From positions 21,134,562 to 21,198,561 of the forward strand of contig OX388347.1 of assembly GCA_947579665.1 (NCBI GenBank): a DNA stretch of 64,000 nt, written 5' to 3'. The notes under the pieces were generated by a model. That model saw only the letters and a program-made list of their open reading frames with translations. It did no database searches and was not told where the DNA came from. Positions 52,137 to 64,000 of the stretch are shown in pieces; the first letter of the stretch is position 1, and the number at the start of each line of letters is the position of its first letter. Position numbers and translations under genes: made by a program. The stretch is from Sympetrum striolatum. Taxonomy: Eukaryota > Arthropoda > Insecta > Odonata > Libellulidae.

Positions 52137-55031
52137 GTATGTTTTGAACTTCAAACCCTTTAAAATCAGAGTTATTTATATTCTCAGCAGACATGCATTC
52201 TCTTAGGAAAACAAATCTGTGATATATAGCAATTAATTTTGCTCGTTAAATTTGGAAAGTATTACACATAGCATGTCAATCTGTGAACATAATATTGTTG
52301 TACACAATATACAATAAATTTTATGTTTGTCATAAATATTTGTGGTAAAGCTCTCACCACATTTTTGTCATTGCATCATATCAGTTAGAAAGTTAGTTTT
52401 GAAAGTGCTCTTTACTCCTTCCCTCAAATTCCATGTCTGATATCCAATTAAGATTTCTGTAGCAATATCAAACTATTTCAGTCATATTTTAAGACAGCTG
52501 AGTTTTAAATTGGAAGGAAAAGATGTTCTATCTAAAAATATCAAACTCATTTAAAGTATTTTTTTTTGCATTTCCTAAAGTTGATCAGCAAAGTCAAAAC
52601 TTCAATGGAACTCAAATGCGGCCAAGAAATATTCTCTAGTAGTTGTTTTTACATCACTCATTTTCAGTTAGAAGCTTGCTCATCTGATACTTTCTTTGGC
52701 GGGAATTTCTTCTCCTTTACAATAAATAGAATCTATTATCTGATTATTTATTGTCTATAATGTATTTATTTCGAAGATACCTACCATCAGCTAACAAACC
52801 CTTTGTGAAAAGTTCAATAACTTCAACAGCCAACTAAAACTCTCCATATTAGGTTCCTTTACCATAAAACCTTTTGGTGTAACTTGATGTAGTGTCACAA
52901 GTCTGTATTTTTTTTTTAATTTTCGGGAAATTCGAGTACTATAAACACCTTCCAACTAACAAATAGTGTAACGGATCTTCAAATAAGGTGATATATTCTA
53001 TCTTCATTTGGGATTAATAGCAATCCCTTTTTTTCTTTTAAATTACTTATATCAAGAGGATTGCATGAATCCGTTTTATCCATTGATCTTTAATTTTCGT
53101 GAGTGGCTAAAGAAATAGATCCCCAAACGGAAGATTTAAGACGTTTTTTATGCGCACTAGTTGATTAGATGCAGGTGCTCCTGAAGGGCTCAAGAAGGAT
53201 CCAAGATAATTTAAGGGGAGTCTTAATTCCAACAATGTCAATAAGAAGGTCTCGGAGCTACCTCAGTGATTTAAAAAATTCACTATTTTCGTGAAGTATT
53301 AGAGGATTTCGAAATTTGATTAATAACGTAATTATAATGTAACGGTGAAATGTAGTCAAATCAGATTGTTCTGATATTACGATGATACGACTTATAAATG
53401 TAACTAGAAGTCAGAATTCGGAGGAAACTAGAGGACAGTCACGAAGGATGTTATTAAGAGCTAATGATGATGAAAGGGTTTCCAAATATATCAATTTTAG
53501 TGCCAATAACACATCAAAGATCTGCGACCACGAACTGCGAAGAAGAACTTCCTCTTTCGAAGTTATGTTTGAATATCTCCATAATACACTTATCCTTTCC
53601 AGTGTGCCATTCGATGTCACTTTTATCCTTGGTTGTCACGAATCTGCATCATCGTAGAGATCGATAGGGGAAATGTATGATCGCAAGTCGCCGCCAGCAG
53701 TGGCGGTAATGACTGTGGCGTGACGTGGGAAGTGGAACTAACAAACTTTCCGCTTCGCCCACCATTTAATGGTCTTTCGATTTTTCCAGATCCACTTTAG
53801 GATATTACGTTTTCGAATCCATAAATCACATTCTCTTGCAATTCTTTGTTTCGAATGTGGCTTTTTTCTTTCACGCGATGAAAAGGAAATCCACTGGATG
53901 CCGATTTTGCCTTTGTATTGCTTTGAAAATTTATCGCATCTTTTTCATCTTTTCGATCGCCATTTCTAGATTATTTTCGGTATCGGATCTTCCGAAAAAT
54001 ACACCTTTTAGATGACCCATTATCCTCGCTATAATTTCAGTATGAATCACAAAGGCATATACTTTATCACGTAATTAAATTCATTTCGGTGGGATAAGAG
54101 AAGCGCAAATCACAGTGAACGAATTTGGCTCCAAAAAATGTACCATCTTAAATATGTCTCTTACCGTTTTGCAACAATTTTTGATCGTCTGTCGAATTAA
54201 TTACCTTGAGCAAATTCTTTACTCATCCATTCTCTATTTTAAATTTTCACTCGTTTTATTTTATGATTCGCACATAATAATAGAATTGCTTGTCGCAGTT
54301 ACTCGGGGAATATTAGTATTGGGTATGTATCGCGTATAATAGAGACAACAATTTATTAGGTTAGACTACGAATGTGGGGTCGACAAAAAATTATCGTAAT
54401 AAAAATAAATAAAAATCGGTTATTAGAACGGTACGAATTCCCGGAATCATAATGTACCTGATCGTGAATTAATGAACATCTTGCTAATAGAAAGGTGGAC
54501 TAATTGAATTTTTAATTTTAATTTAAAAATCATAGCGCAGTAAAAGTAGGGCCATAGGGTTTTATGTAAATAAAGAAATGATACCTCTTCCAACGATACT
54601 CTCTTGTCAGGTTCGTATAGTCGTATTTGGTGGATCGTCTGAAAATGGGAAAGGTAAATTACGGTGAAAATGTTAGATTATAGTCTTCATCGGGATCATA
54701 GATTCTAATGTTGTCGATCGCTGCCCGCCTGTTAATGAAAAAGTTGATTTAGAAGAAGAATAAGTCAGAGGAAAGTAATTGAAATTAGCTGCCCGAAAGG
54801 AAGAAATGCGGAATCTGTGGGTGTATTACTCCGGATTCTCTTCCTTATTCCCACCATGGATCAATTGGAAATCCAATCGCTCGAAAGTAAGTCATCCTTT
54901 CAGGGTTTCCTTTGAATCGCGTGGTGCACGCTTTCGCCATTAAGCCATTCCTCATTCGACGCCGTCTTAATTAAAAGTGCTCGAGTACAACCCTCTCCTT
55001 CCTTAAACTCTCGACTTTAGTGGATCCATGT

Positions 55032-55060
55032 CACGTGATTCCTATACTTAGGTATAAAAA
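55032..55060 (+). promoter_or_regulatory. Candidate promoter: E-box CACGTG and TATAAAAA
   Basis: A palindromic CACGTG at 55032-55037 lies 15 bp upstream of GGTATAAAAAGC (TATA at 55053-55060). No matching initiator is seen at the expected distance near 55083. It could serve an alternative first exon of this gene or be chance. Confidence 0.25.
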
Positions 55061-58000
55061 GCATCTCGAGAAAACGCGGCACGACACCACTTAATGAGGC
55101 GCTCTCCCATCCCGGAATAGTTCTTCCTTTCCCGCCTTTTTATTTTTTGCTTCTGGATCACTTATGTGCTGTGGACGTTTTTACGTGCTTCCAATTTTAT
55201 CTAGCGTCTTCTTTCAGATACGATATTTTCATCTGAGACGTGTTTACTCAAACACTGCGCAGAAAATCTCCGAAAATTGTTCTAACTTAATCTATTAAAT
55301 ACCCGTATGTAACAAGTAATGTTAACGTTTGCAATAGATTAAATCACCACATTATTCTAGGTATCCAAAGAAGGAATAAATTTGCTCTACGTAATTATGA
55401 TGACATATAAAAGTAGAAAATACAATGAGCCATGCACAAATTAAAGATTTTAAGGAACTATCTTCTTAATCGAAGGTTATCAGAGGATGACGCATTAAAC
55501 TGAACTTGCTTGATAAGGACAGGGAGCTAAGTTAATCTTGAATTCAAACTAGTATCAGAGGAATATTTTATAAAATTTATTATAATATAATATTTAGTAT
55601 ATTGTGCATATTTTATAATTGATATTAATTTATCACAATAGGAAAAGCATGATTAAGTTTAACACCGTTATAGATCGAATTCCTATCGGGGGAATATTTT
55701 GTACTTCATAATCTCAAAAGGAAAAATTCTGTTTGGGAAAAGGAAAATTTCGGACGGAGAGATAAAAGCACTGCAATCAGTATTCAGACAAAAAACTTCG
55801 AGAAGTTGTTATTGTTGTCTCGCTGGGTTACAAGTTAAGGGAAATGTTATAAGGATAGAAATTTTTTTAAATTCAAACTACGACATTTTTGAAAATTGTG
55901 GCTATTTTTAAAAATTTAGGTGATAAAGAAGCTAATTTCTGTTTATTACATCTTGATAGTGGAGTTTTTAATAAAATATTTTCAGACCTCTAATAGTTTG
56001 CTGGTTTACGAAGACTTCGTAATAGTGTTCTGTGCGTAGTACGAAGAAGGCAAGCTTTCATTCGCCTCGATTCATCCCAATTCTTTTGATCGGTCTGAAC
56101 CGCGCCACCAAATGCGCATGTGTGGCGCAGTGCGATGGCTTTCAGGTGCCGCTGCGGTCAATTCAAAAGCCAAACCATTTGTTTGAGAATCGCGCTCATT
56201 GCCGAGCGAAGAAATTTCTCGCCGACCCTTATCGTGCAATCGCGGGAGAATTCTTCTCCCTTCGAAAGTGCGACGGAAACCAATTGCGGCAACATGGCGA
56301 GCTCTCTTTTTTCATACTGCCTCGATAAAGACCTATCGCCTTTTTCGTTGTACTTTATGGACAGTAGTGGCACCGCAGCAAATTATTGGACAGAACTGAA
56401 CTGAACTATGGTAAGCAATTTGTCGCGGTGGAATTCGGTACTGGATACTCTAGAACACGAACTCGAAGTTTTTTTTTGTTAAACCTTAAAAATGTAATAC
56501 TACGAACATCGTCGGTACTTAAAGTTTTTAGGACTCATTTCTAGAATCCCTTAACTGAGCAAATATAATATCAGAAATAATTTATGCTCATATTTTGAAT
56601 CCGATTTATTCATTGGACTGATATTCTTGTGTCGGTATCAATTCTGAGCTTAAAAAAATCAATTTCAGTATAGCTTAAATGTTGATTTCGAGAGTTACTT
56701 TTAGCCAAAGGTGCTTCCACTTACCGACTCGGAAGACATTCGTTTACCAGCTCTTGCTTATTTATCCTAACCAAAGAGTACGATAACAATTTTCCTCCTT
56801 GGCCTACCTTTCAATCCTTAAACATTCCTCTGTTTTCGAGGTAATTAAGAGGATTTTTTCTTCTTTTTCCGGTCCCTTTGGTTCTCTCTACTTGAGTTAA
56901 TTCTACGGGAGGTCAGGGCAAATGATCGATTTCCTCGATTTCCGTTCACTCTTTCCTATCCGTGTGTAATTCCGTTAGGCTAGGAATTTAATCCTCCGCA
57001 AGACATTCATTGAATTACCCATAGTTCTTTTCCGTGTTCTTTCCCTTACTTTTGTCAATAACATTTTGCCAACAATGAAAGTAGAATAACGCGCGTCATT
57101 AGGAATTATGTTTCGGCGCGGATTCCCTAAAAGTAAGTTACTGGAAACCTTTTTACGCCTTAGGATTACACGGGGTCGCGATTCTTGGGTCCCTCCTTGG
57201 TTTCAGAAAGTTGTTTTTTTTAGCGTTCCTTTCGATGGAATCCTCTGGCCGAAATAGCAAGAAAACTTGGAATTGATAATACAGTGTACTACTCCTTATT
57301 AACTTATGTTACTACGAGCTTTGTCTTTTCCATTTATTTAACCTCTCTCTATGAACTGCGTTAAAAGATTTCAGTTGAAGGAATGGGAATAATTTCACTT
57401 TCATGAATTATTTTTTAATGATTATGAAATCACACCTTACGTTAGACTTTTGATTTAAATTAACGTCTCCAAACATGTTATAATTGTTATCATTATGTGT
57501 CTATGCAAGCATCATCTTCGAGTATTGTTCGCAATTCATGATGATACTTTGTTACTGTCAGTGTTCATAATATGATTTCGTCTCCTATAATAAACTTCAA
57601 TAATATCAAAGATACAGTCTACAATTCAGTGATATCGGTAGGAATTATTTGAAAAAAACAATGTTTAGAAAGCGTAGAAAGGAGGGACCTCAGGCAATTT
57701 CTCAAAGTAAATGCAAAGGAATTCATTTAAATTCTGTGAATTTTTTCATACCCAAGTGTTTTGCTTTGCTATGGGTAGAGTTGATGTAACCCATTAGGCA
57801 CTCGATGTTTATCGAGAGATTAGAAAAGGAATGTGCCATACGTCTCAAAACTATTCGAGAGCTATTGCTGAGGACGCTCATCGGCAAAATCCCAAGAGGT
57901 TCATTGAATGCTGCACGAGCCATAGCTCACGGTCGGTTCACGAGCCTCCCGTCACGGCATCCGTCTTCCCCTTTTTATTCGCTCCCCTTCCGGAGATCCA

Positions 58001-58266
58001 GTGATCGTGGTGGGGATGCGAAAGACACAAAGAAGAGAGCGTGGATGCGGAGAGGAAGTCTCGATTCCTTGTTCTGCTGCCATTCGCGAAACAACGGCCG
58101 AAACGTCACAGGAAACTCCGGAAGGCGGTCGTAGGGGGTGAGTGGCATTCCTCTCACGGCGCAAGGCGCCTTTTCGATAACCAGTGCATCGCCCCTCCCA
58201 TGGGCTATCGTCACGCGCCTTCCCCTCGCGGGTGCGTCCAGGCGCCGCGGAAAGAGACTTTTCGCC

Positions 58267-58447
58267 TCAGTTTCGTTCAGTTTTCCTCGCGGAGAAAACG
58301 CGGTCGTTTGAAGATAGCGCCTTCCGCTTGTGTGTCGGAGGACTTCGTCGGAGGGCTCTCCCGAGTGCTCTGGTGATACGAAAGTGCCGACTGCGGAGGA
58401 ATGTATTCATGTCTAAAATATATAGGAATTTCCTCACCATCGAAAGT
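58267..58447 (+). promoter_or_regulatory. Msp300: Candidate alternative promoter and first coding exon in CpG-rich island
   Basis: Two initiator-like TCAGTT motifs (58267-58272 and 58277-58282) with a DPE-like GGTCGTT at 58302 lie in the most CpG-dense part of the window. An ATG at 58409 opens M-S-K-I-Y-R-N-F-L-T-I-E-S, followed by a strong donor AGT|GTGAGT at 58448 in phase 0, the phase needed for the next exon of this gene. Against it: the DPE spacing is not ideal, the ATG context is weak, and an earlier ATG at 58401 lies in another frame. Confidence 0.25.
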
Positions 58448-59492
58448 GTGAGTGTGTGTGGGAAGGAGTAAATTAGTTTCTGGAGGATCTCGTGTCTTCG
58501 TGAAAGCAGTGAGGTGGTCGCAAATGTCCATCGACCCCGGTTGCGAAAGAAAAGAAGTCATCGAACGCTGTCATGTGCCGTTCAGCTGACGGTTCGCCTT
58601 TTTCGATGAATAGAGAACTACGGACGGCATTCCGATGGATTAATATCGATCCAGTTCGCACCGATGGAATTAGGCAATTGGTTAGTCAGGCGCTTTGTCT
58701 ATGAATAGGATGGACCCCGAAGTCTCGATGGAACTGAGCAGACTCTCGTCGAAGCCAGCTTTTATAACGTAACAAATTTGGCTGGAAAGTCCATCGCCTC
58801 CGTTTATTGAGGGTGCGAATGCGGCGTCGGAAGGAGCCATCGGCCCGTCCGCGGCCTCCGCTCCCATGTCGCGACCTTTTAACTCCCCATCGGCGACCTC
58901 ATTGGCGGGCCGCGGAGAAAACGGCGAGACGGTGAGTGCGATCGTCCTTTGTCGAGAGACGCCTTCGGAATAAGGAACCGTGGGGAGAAGGGGGACTTCG
59001 CCGGATATTGCAGGGACTTTATTCTGAGCAAGCGAGGACGCTAGAGGCCACGTGGCTCCTTCTATCTGCTCTGACATTCGTACTATTTACGTACGAGGAG
59101 TCGGCTATTTCTAATGCTCTGCGTGAGACGTCGCCCCTAGTTCCTCTCGGGCCGCCTTTTTTCGATGGCACACGCACCGCACGAGGGCCCGAGAAGCGTC
59201 TTGTGGTCCGAGCGTTGACGCGACTCGCAAATGTTCGTGTCTTCCGACGAAATGACAGCTTTAGCGCAGATTGCTGTGAAACGCTTGATATTAGGAACTT
59301 CGGACGATTATTGAAGAGCAAGTAACAGCCAATGATTCTTACGTAAATCCTACACCTCGTGAACATTTCCTTGGGAAAGATTTTATTCTTGTTTTCCATC
59401 ATTTTTTTATTTCGACTGCATAATTTGAAAGACTCGAGGAATTATTGACATAATGCTCATTGATGTGTACTATTTATTTACAACGTACTGTT

Positions 59493-59552
59493 CTACATCT
59501 ACATTAATATCCTACAAGCCGCCTTTTGGAGTGTGGCAGGGGTTGTAAACAC
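59493..59552 (+). repeat. Fragment of an interspersed repeat (copy B)
   Basis: It starts TACATCTACATTAATAT and has a core CAAGCCGCC...GTGTGGCAGGGG like the copy at 9254-9292. It resembles the conserved end of a short interspersed repeat seen in many arthropods. Name not recalled. Confidence 0.55.
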
Positions 59553-62500
59553 CAATTGAATCTAAACTACTTCCTTAATCGGTTTAGTCTGTTAGGCTTG
59601 TCTGAGTGTTCGCTAATAGTCAAGATGGTATAACTTCGCCTCGTTACCTTCGGTAAATTAAATAAGCAGGAAATCGAATCGGACTCCGGAACTGTATACT
59701 GCAGAGGAATGTTCTCGATCTTAATCGGTTGATAGTTCAATGGTCAGCGAGGCATAGGTCTTATATCATCAACTGAATGTTCTTTAAGCACGCGAGCACC
59801 GTTGGAATGTAGTTTAACCGAAGAGAAAAGTGAAATTCCGAATACCTAATGCATTATCTTTAATTGGAATGAAATGAAATGCTTTCAAAATTCCCGCTAG
59901 AGAAATGGCTTTTTATTGTGTAATTTTCTCGACGTTGAATACTGCACTTCGGTGATGAGACATGATTTAATAATTAAAATGGTTTAACAAGTGTTCCTTG
60001 TAAAGAACGTTGGATACTATTGCAATCTTGCATCTGAATGTATGCTCTGAAACTTTAGCGGATTCGCTCTAAATTGCTTGTCACTCCAAGTTTTCTCCAG
60101 GCGATAATTTCCTAGATGTACTCAAATTCATGGCCACTTAAAGGTAAAGGCATCGAAATATCGACCCGGGATCGCCCTAGATACACCTGAAAAAGAGCCA
60201 AATCTTGTGCAAACAGCTTGTAAACAGCGGCCTTCATGTATGTCCATGGCTATTCATAGTTTCTCTTTGGTAATCTAGTTTGTTTCGGCACAGAAAACTT
60301 CAATAAAAGAGATAATTTATTTCTGTAGATACTCATCATTATCATTGTTACTCCATTATCACCAAGCTAGGGTATTGTGTGATTTCTTAAATTCATTATT
60401 CATACCTCATAACGGCATTATGAAGGTGAGGGAACTGTAAGCTTCCCATCAAACCGTGGGATTCGGGAAGTATTTATTAGCTGTAAAGCTCGAAACCGCG
60501 ACAGTCGCACACGAGGTAATTAAGCTTTCTCACCGAGACAATTCACTTCATTGTTTCAGTAGCTGATTTCGAATTTCTGTAAGGAGGAGGAGGTCAATTG
60601 CACTTTCATACGATTAGATCATATTTAACTGTTATACTGAGAAAGCGAATAAAGCTCATAATTATACTCTCACAGTGAAACTAATTTTCAACTTTAATTC
60701 TTTCGGCAATCTTAACTTCGATGGTGATTGACTAACAGCGTCAAGTCACAGCTTTGAAAAGCATCACAATCCTAAAGGGTTTTAATTGCATAGCCGTATC
60801 TCTTCTCAATGCACGACAAGCTCAGTTTCAATAATACATGGATAATAATGCAGAATATCCAAGAATTTTTGAACGACGTCGGCTTTGAATTAAAAAAAGA
60901 ACAGCATATACTAGTTTATGATAAAAACTTTCAATATTTCGCAAAAAAACTTTGTATGAACATTGTATATTTTTGCGCTTCAGGTCTATATTTTTTAAGA
61001 TGGATGGTTGATAAATATGCATCATTCATTTTATTTACCAATTAGGCCAAATTTCTTCTTTTATTTACATTATTTTCACATAATCGGAGAAGCACATATT
61101 AAATTAACAGTATATTTTTCGTTTTATATGATTTCCTACTCCAGAAAGTCTAAAAAGGTCAGTCTAGGAACATACCAGCGTTTCATCCGTTCATTAATGA
61201 AAACACTGAAGAAACAAGTACTTGAAGTTTGTATTGGTGTTCTTTCCTAAATAAAAACTTAAACATAGAGGAGTCAATTTTTTGTGAATTCGCGTCATTC
61301 TTAATTCTGGCGTGGAATGAGCATCCAAAGATAAAAGTTAAAACTGAACTTAGAATGGCCATGGCATGAAAAGCCTAATTCTCTAGCAGATCCTCATTCC
61401 TTCGTAATTTTAAAACATAGCGTAGAACCTCGAGCTATCGAGAAGGAGCCGTAGAAGCAGCTTCACATATTTGTGCCATCAATTTTATTGGAGCAACCGA
61501 AGCCTGAAATCTCATTCTGTGAGAGTCACGCAGCTCGATGTTTTTACAGGACAAAAAAGGCAGCGTGAGAAGATTGAAAAGTTGCCTTTGTACGAAGAAT
61601 CAGTCCGACGATAGTTTGCAGAGAGAAAAAGTCTATTTTTAGCGCTGACGGGGCGCGGGATTCTTTAAGTGAAGCTGACTAACACGTGGTTCCGCCGAAG
61701 ACCTCTAATATTTGCGTGACAAAAATAGGAGAGATTTCCATTTATCTTTCCACTTCCCTGTCCCTAATACCTGAATGGCCTCTTGCATAGTAACCTTCAG
61801 TCTGTTTTCGAAAGTTATGTTGCCTTATTTTCCACCCAAGAATTATTATCTTATTAATAATTTTATTCAGTATTTATTTCGATGAACATATTTCTGGCTT
61901 GATTGTTTTTCATTGTTACATTGATTATGTCGGTTAAGAGTATTATCGAAGCTCATTTGTAAACAGCAATTTTCTAAACACATCCTTGAAACCTCAATCG
62001 GAGAGATACATAAATGCCGTTTAAAAATTTAGTTTTTTACCCCAGCCTCATTAAAAATGTACATTACATTTACATTAATACATGCGTTTATTTTTTTTTC
62101 TTTGCCCTCTTGGAAGACTTAGGAATATATTTTATAACCTTCATTTTAAATTAAATATATCCCTGAAACTAATGATATTCCGACTGCTGTGATAATAAGC
62201 GGGATGAGCCTTTCTTATGACATTTTGTTTGGGCTTAATATTCTAGCTTATGTGTAACAATGCACGCACGTAAAAATTGCTATTTTCCAAGCTTTTCCGA
62301 ATTATTCTTGGATAAAGTTAACGATTAACTAAAGGGTAAATACCGCCTTAAGCAAATAACCGGTATTTTTTTGAAAATTTAATTTTATCTGCACATTTTC
62401 ATATGCCTTTCAGTTGTTATCGAAATATTTGGGTTTAATTGCAATTAGTGTCCACATTTCCATTCGGCGTGAAATATTCGTACTTCACACACGAAAGCAA

Positions 62501-64000
62501 GGGCAGACGAATCGAGATTAGTGTATGATCGATGATGTATTTGTCATAAGAGTATTCGTGAATGATTTACGGTCCAGTTATGTTTGCGATATGATTTCGC
62601 AATTCAGATTATTGATTGCCTTCGACGTGTTTACATGATATCATCTCTCTCGAAAGGGATAAAAAGGGACATCCCGGCTAACATTTCAAAAAGTTTAAGA
62701 AGCGCCTTAAGTTTCTTCCGGCGGATGTTGTCTTTTTGATAAGTAATGCCATGTACTCTTTCTTTTCTGATAAGAATAACAGAAAGGCGCTGTGAATCCC
62801 TCCTTATGGTAACGCCAATTAAACTGTCGCAATGATATATGAAAACTTGCTTTAGCGGCGCCACCAGTACACCTTTTGTGAGAATTCGGTCACCGTAATT
62901 GAGCGACGGCTCTGTTATCGATGAGATAACACGCGTTGATGACGAAGGCGCTCATTCAGTGTACCTGCTTCGCTCCGATTGGGTGCTCTCTTCGCGTGTT
63001 CCTCAAAATCAGTGGTTTCCGCGGAATTAATTATGCGTTTTTCGTCGCTGGATTTTGCTATTTCTTCCTCCGAAAACTCGTTTTCCAGTTGGATCAATGA
63101 AAAAGGACGATGAAGGTTCTCAAGAACATTCGGTAAGCCAGGAAAAGATATTACCTCTCTATTTCGAGCCGGTGATGAATAGCTGTTTACGATAGCCTTA
63201 AGACTATGTCGCGGTTGAGCGTGGCGTTTCCGTGGTTATCTTTATTGATTCCGGTAACTTCTGTTAATATTGTTTTCGCGCCAAATATGCGGTGCGAGTG
63301 AATCTTTTGTAAGCGATTGTGTTTATGAGTTTCATAAATGATCTGAAGTTTTGGGGATTTAGAATTGCGTTCTAATATTTTAATTTTAACGTCTAACAAA
63401 AAACAAACATTTCCTAGAAGACGACCCTAATTCAAGCAAATGTAAATTTTCTTGGCACTGATAAACATTAATTCAGTTATGCAGATTGGAAATAAGGATA
63501 CTGACTTGTTTTCCTCATGAGTCCATAATGAGACCGAATTCCTTTTAAGTAAACAATTCCTCGGGAAGTCGAGCCCAACTTCGAATCAGCAGCAAATGCT
63601 TACGTCTCTTTTATTACCGGTTTTTGCTCATAGATATTCGAATGAATCGAAACAAGTCTCTTGTAGCCTTTATCAGATCGTAAACTTTATTCGGTTAATT
63701 TTAATACTCACTTCCAATTTTAATTCGTCATGTTTTATCGAAATAAGCCTCAACGTTGTCATGGGAGTCATCCAGGTCCACCACAATAGTTTGAGTAACA
63801 GCGATTGAAACTTTCCAAATCACTATTTACATAAAGACGTCAAATAATCGATGGAAATCTAGATGACGTATCGCTTACAGTTATGAAATATTTTTTACTT
63901 ACCGTCGATTACGAATCGAATGTAATCGCCGAGAGCACAAGATAGGACATTGCTTAGCTGTGAAATAGAGGCCTAAATTATCTCACGTTGCCAGCATCAA

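Larger units (their letters stand above)
52137..64000 (+). other. Msp300: Downstream intron running off the window, CpG-rich interior
   Basis: No further rod exon was found in almost 12 kb. The sequence is CpG-poor until about 53090, then CpG-containing, with GC-rich stretches at 56040-56300 and 57900-59300. It holds promoter candidates at 55032-55060 and 58267-58447 and a repeat fragment at 59493-59552. The open stretches in both strands of the GC-rich parts (for example 57805-58561 and 58936-59402) overlap each other and resemble no known protein. I read them as noncoding or untranslated exon. Confidence 0.6.

Noticed and set aside
56032..56404. Four overlapping frames at the GC-rich patch
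   Set aside because: Mutually overlapping, no start context or domain, so not supported as genes.
57805..59402. Cluster of long open frames on both strands as coding genes
   Set aside because: They overlap in several frames and show CpG-driven arginine/serine bias. No homology was recognised; more likely promoter or untranslated sequence.
1..64000. CRISPR array, prokaryotic operon or viral genome
   Set aside because: Spliced exons, long introns and eukaryotic transposon types show nuclear eukaryotic DNA. No regularly spaced short repeats were seen.

Overview
The window is a piece of an arthropod, most likely insect, genome. One very large spliced gene on the + strand fills it and runs off both ends. 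I traced 26 exons by hand from reading-frame continuity and splice consensus, from 364 to 52136. Leaving out one alternative terminal exon, they join into one open frame of about 7558 codons. The many small exons encode alpha-helical, spectrin-repeat-like coil. Two enormous uninterrupted exons (10107 nt at 29110-39216 and 7794 nt at 41895-49688) encode mainly charged, disordered, repeat-rich protein. A giant spectrin-repeat rod interrupted by giant disordered exons best fits the insect nesprin Msp300 (nuclear-envelope/actin linker of muscle and other cells). The identity is an inference: neither the N-terminal calponin-homology domains nor the C-terminal KASH anchor lies in this window.

Layout. 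1-3649: six rod exons in short introns. 3650-15269: an 11.6 kb intron with a CpG-containing interior, a TIR-flanked MITE, small repeats and a candidate internal promoter. 15270-17572: six rod exons, including one intron with a GC-AG boundary. 17573-21327: an intron holding a decayed pogo/Tigger-type DNA transposon. 21328-21779: two exons. 21780-27983: a 6.2 kb intron. 27984-28094: one exon. 28764-28874: an exon that ends in a stop codon and must be an alternative C-terminus. 29110-39216: giant exon 1. 40081-41583: four rod exons. 41895-49688: giant exon 2, returning to coiled coil at its end. 50005-52136: four rod exons. 52137-64000: an apparent intron that continues off the window, rich in CpG, with candidate alternative promoters/first exons and repeat fragments.

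Almost every exon starts and ends in phase 0 (the only exception is the junction across the 11.6 kb intron), so exons, including both giants, could be skipped without breaking the frame. The giant exons contain several apparently undescribed repeat families: a 94-residue unit in about 2.4 copies, a seven-copy E-E-x-x-L-V-R-V-I-E motif, a family of short 'A-E-K/R-x-aromatic' motifs, about 16 lysine/arginine clusters (ten of them at roughly 90-residue spacing) and three S-Y-A-[DQ]-I motifs. The coding part and its short introns are strongly CpG-depleted, whereas the interiors of the three longest introns are not. This looks like the footprint of gene-body DNA methylation, with unmethylated islands inside one gene. 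That points away from Drosophila-like flies, but I cannot name the species.
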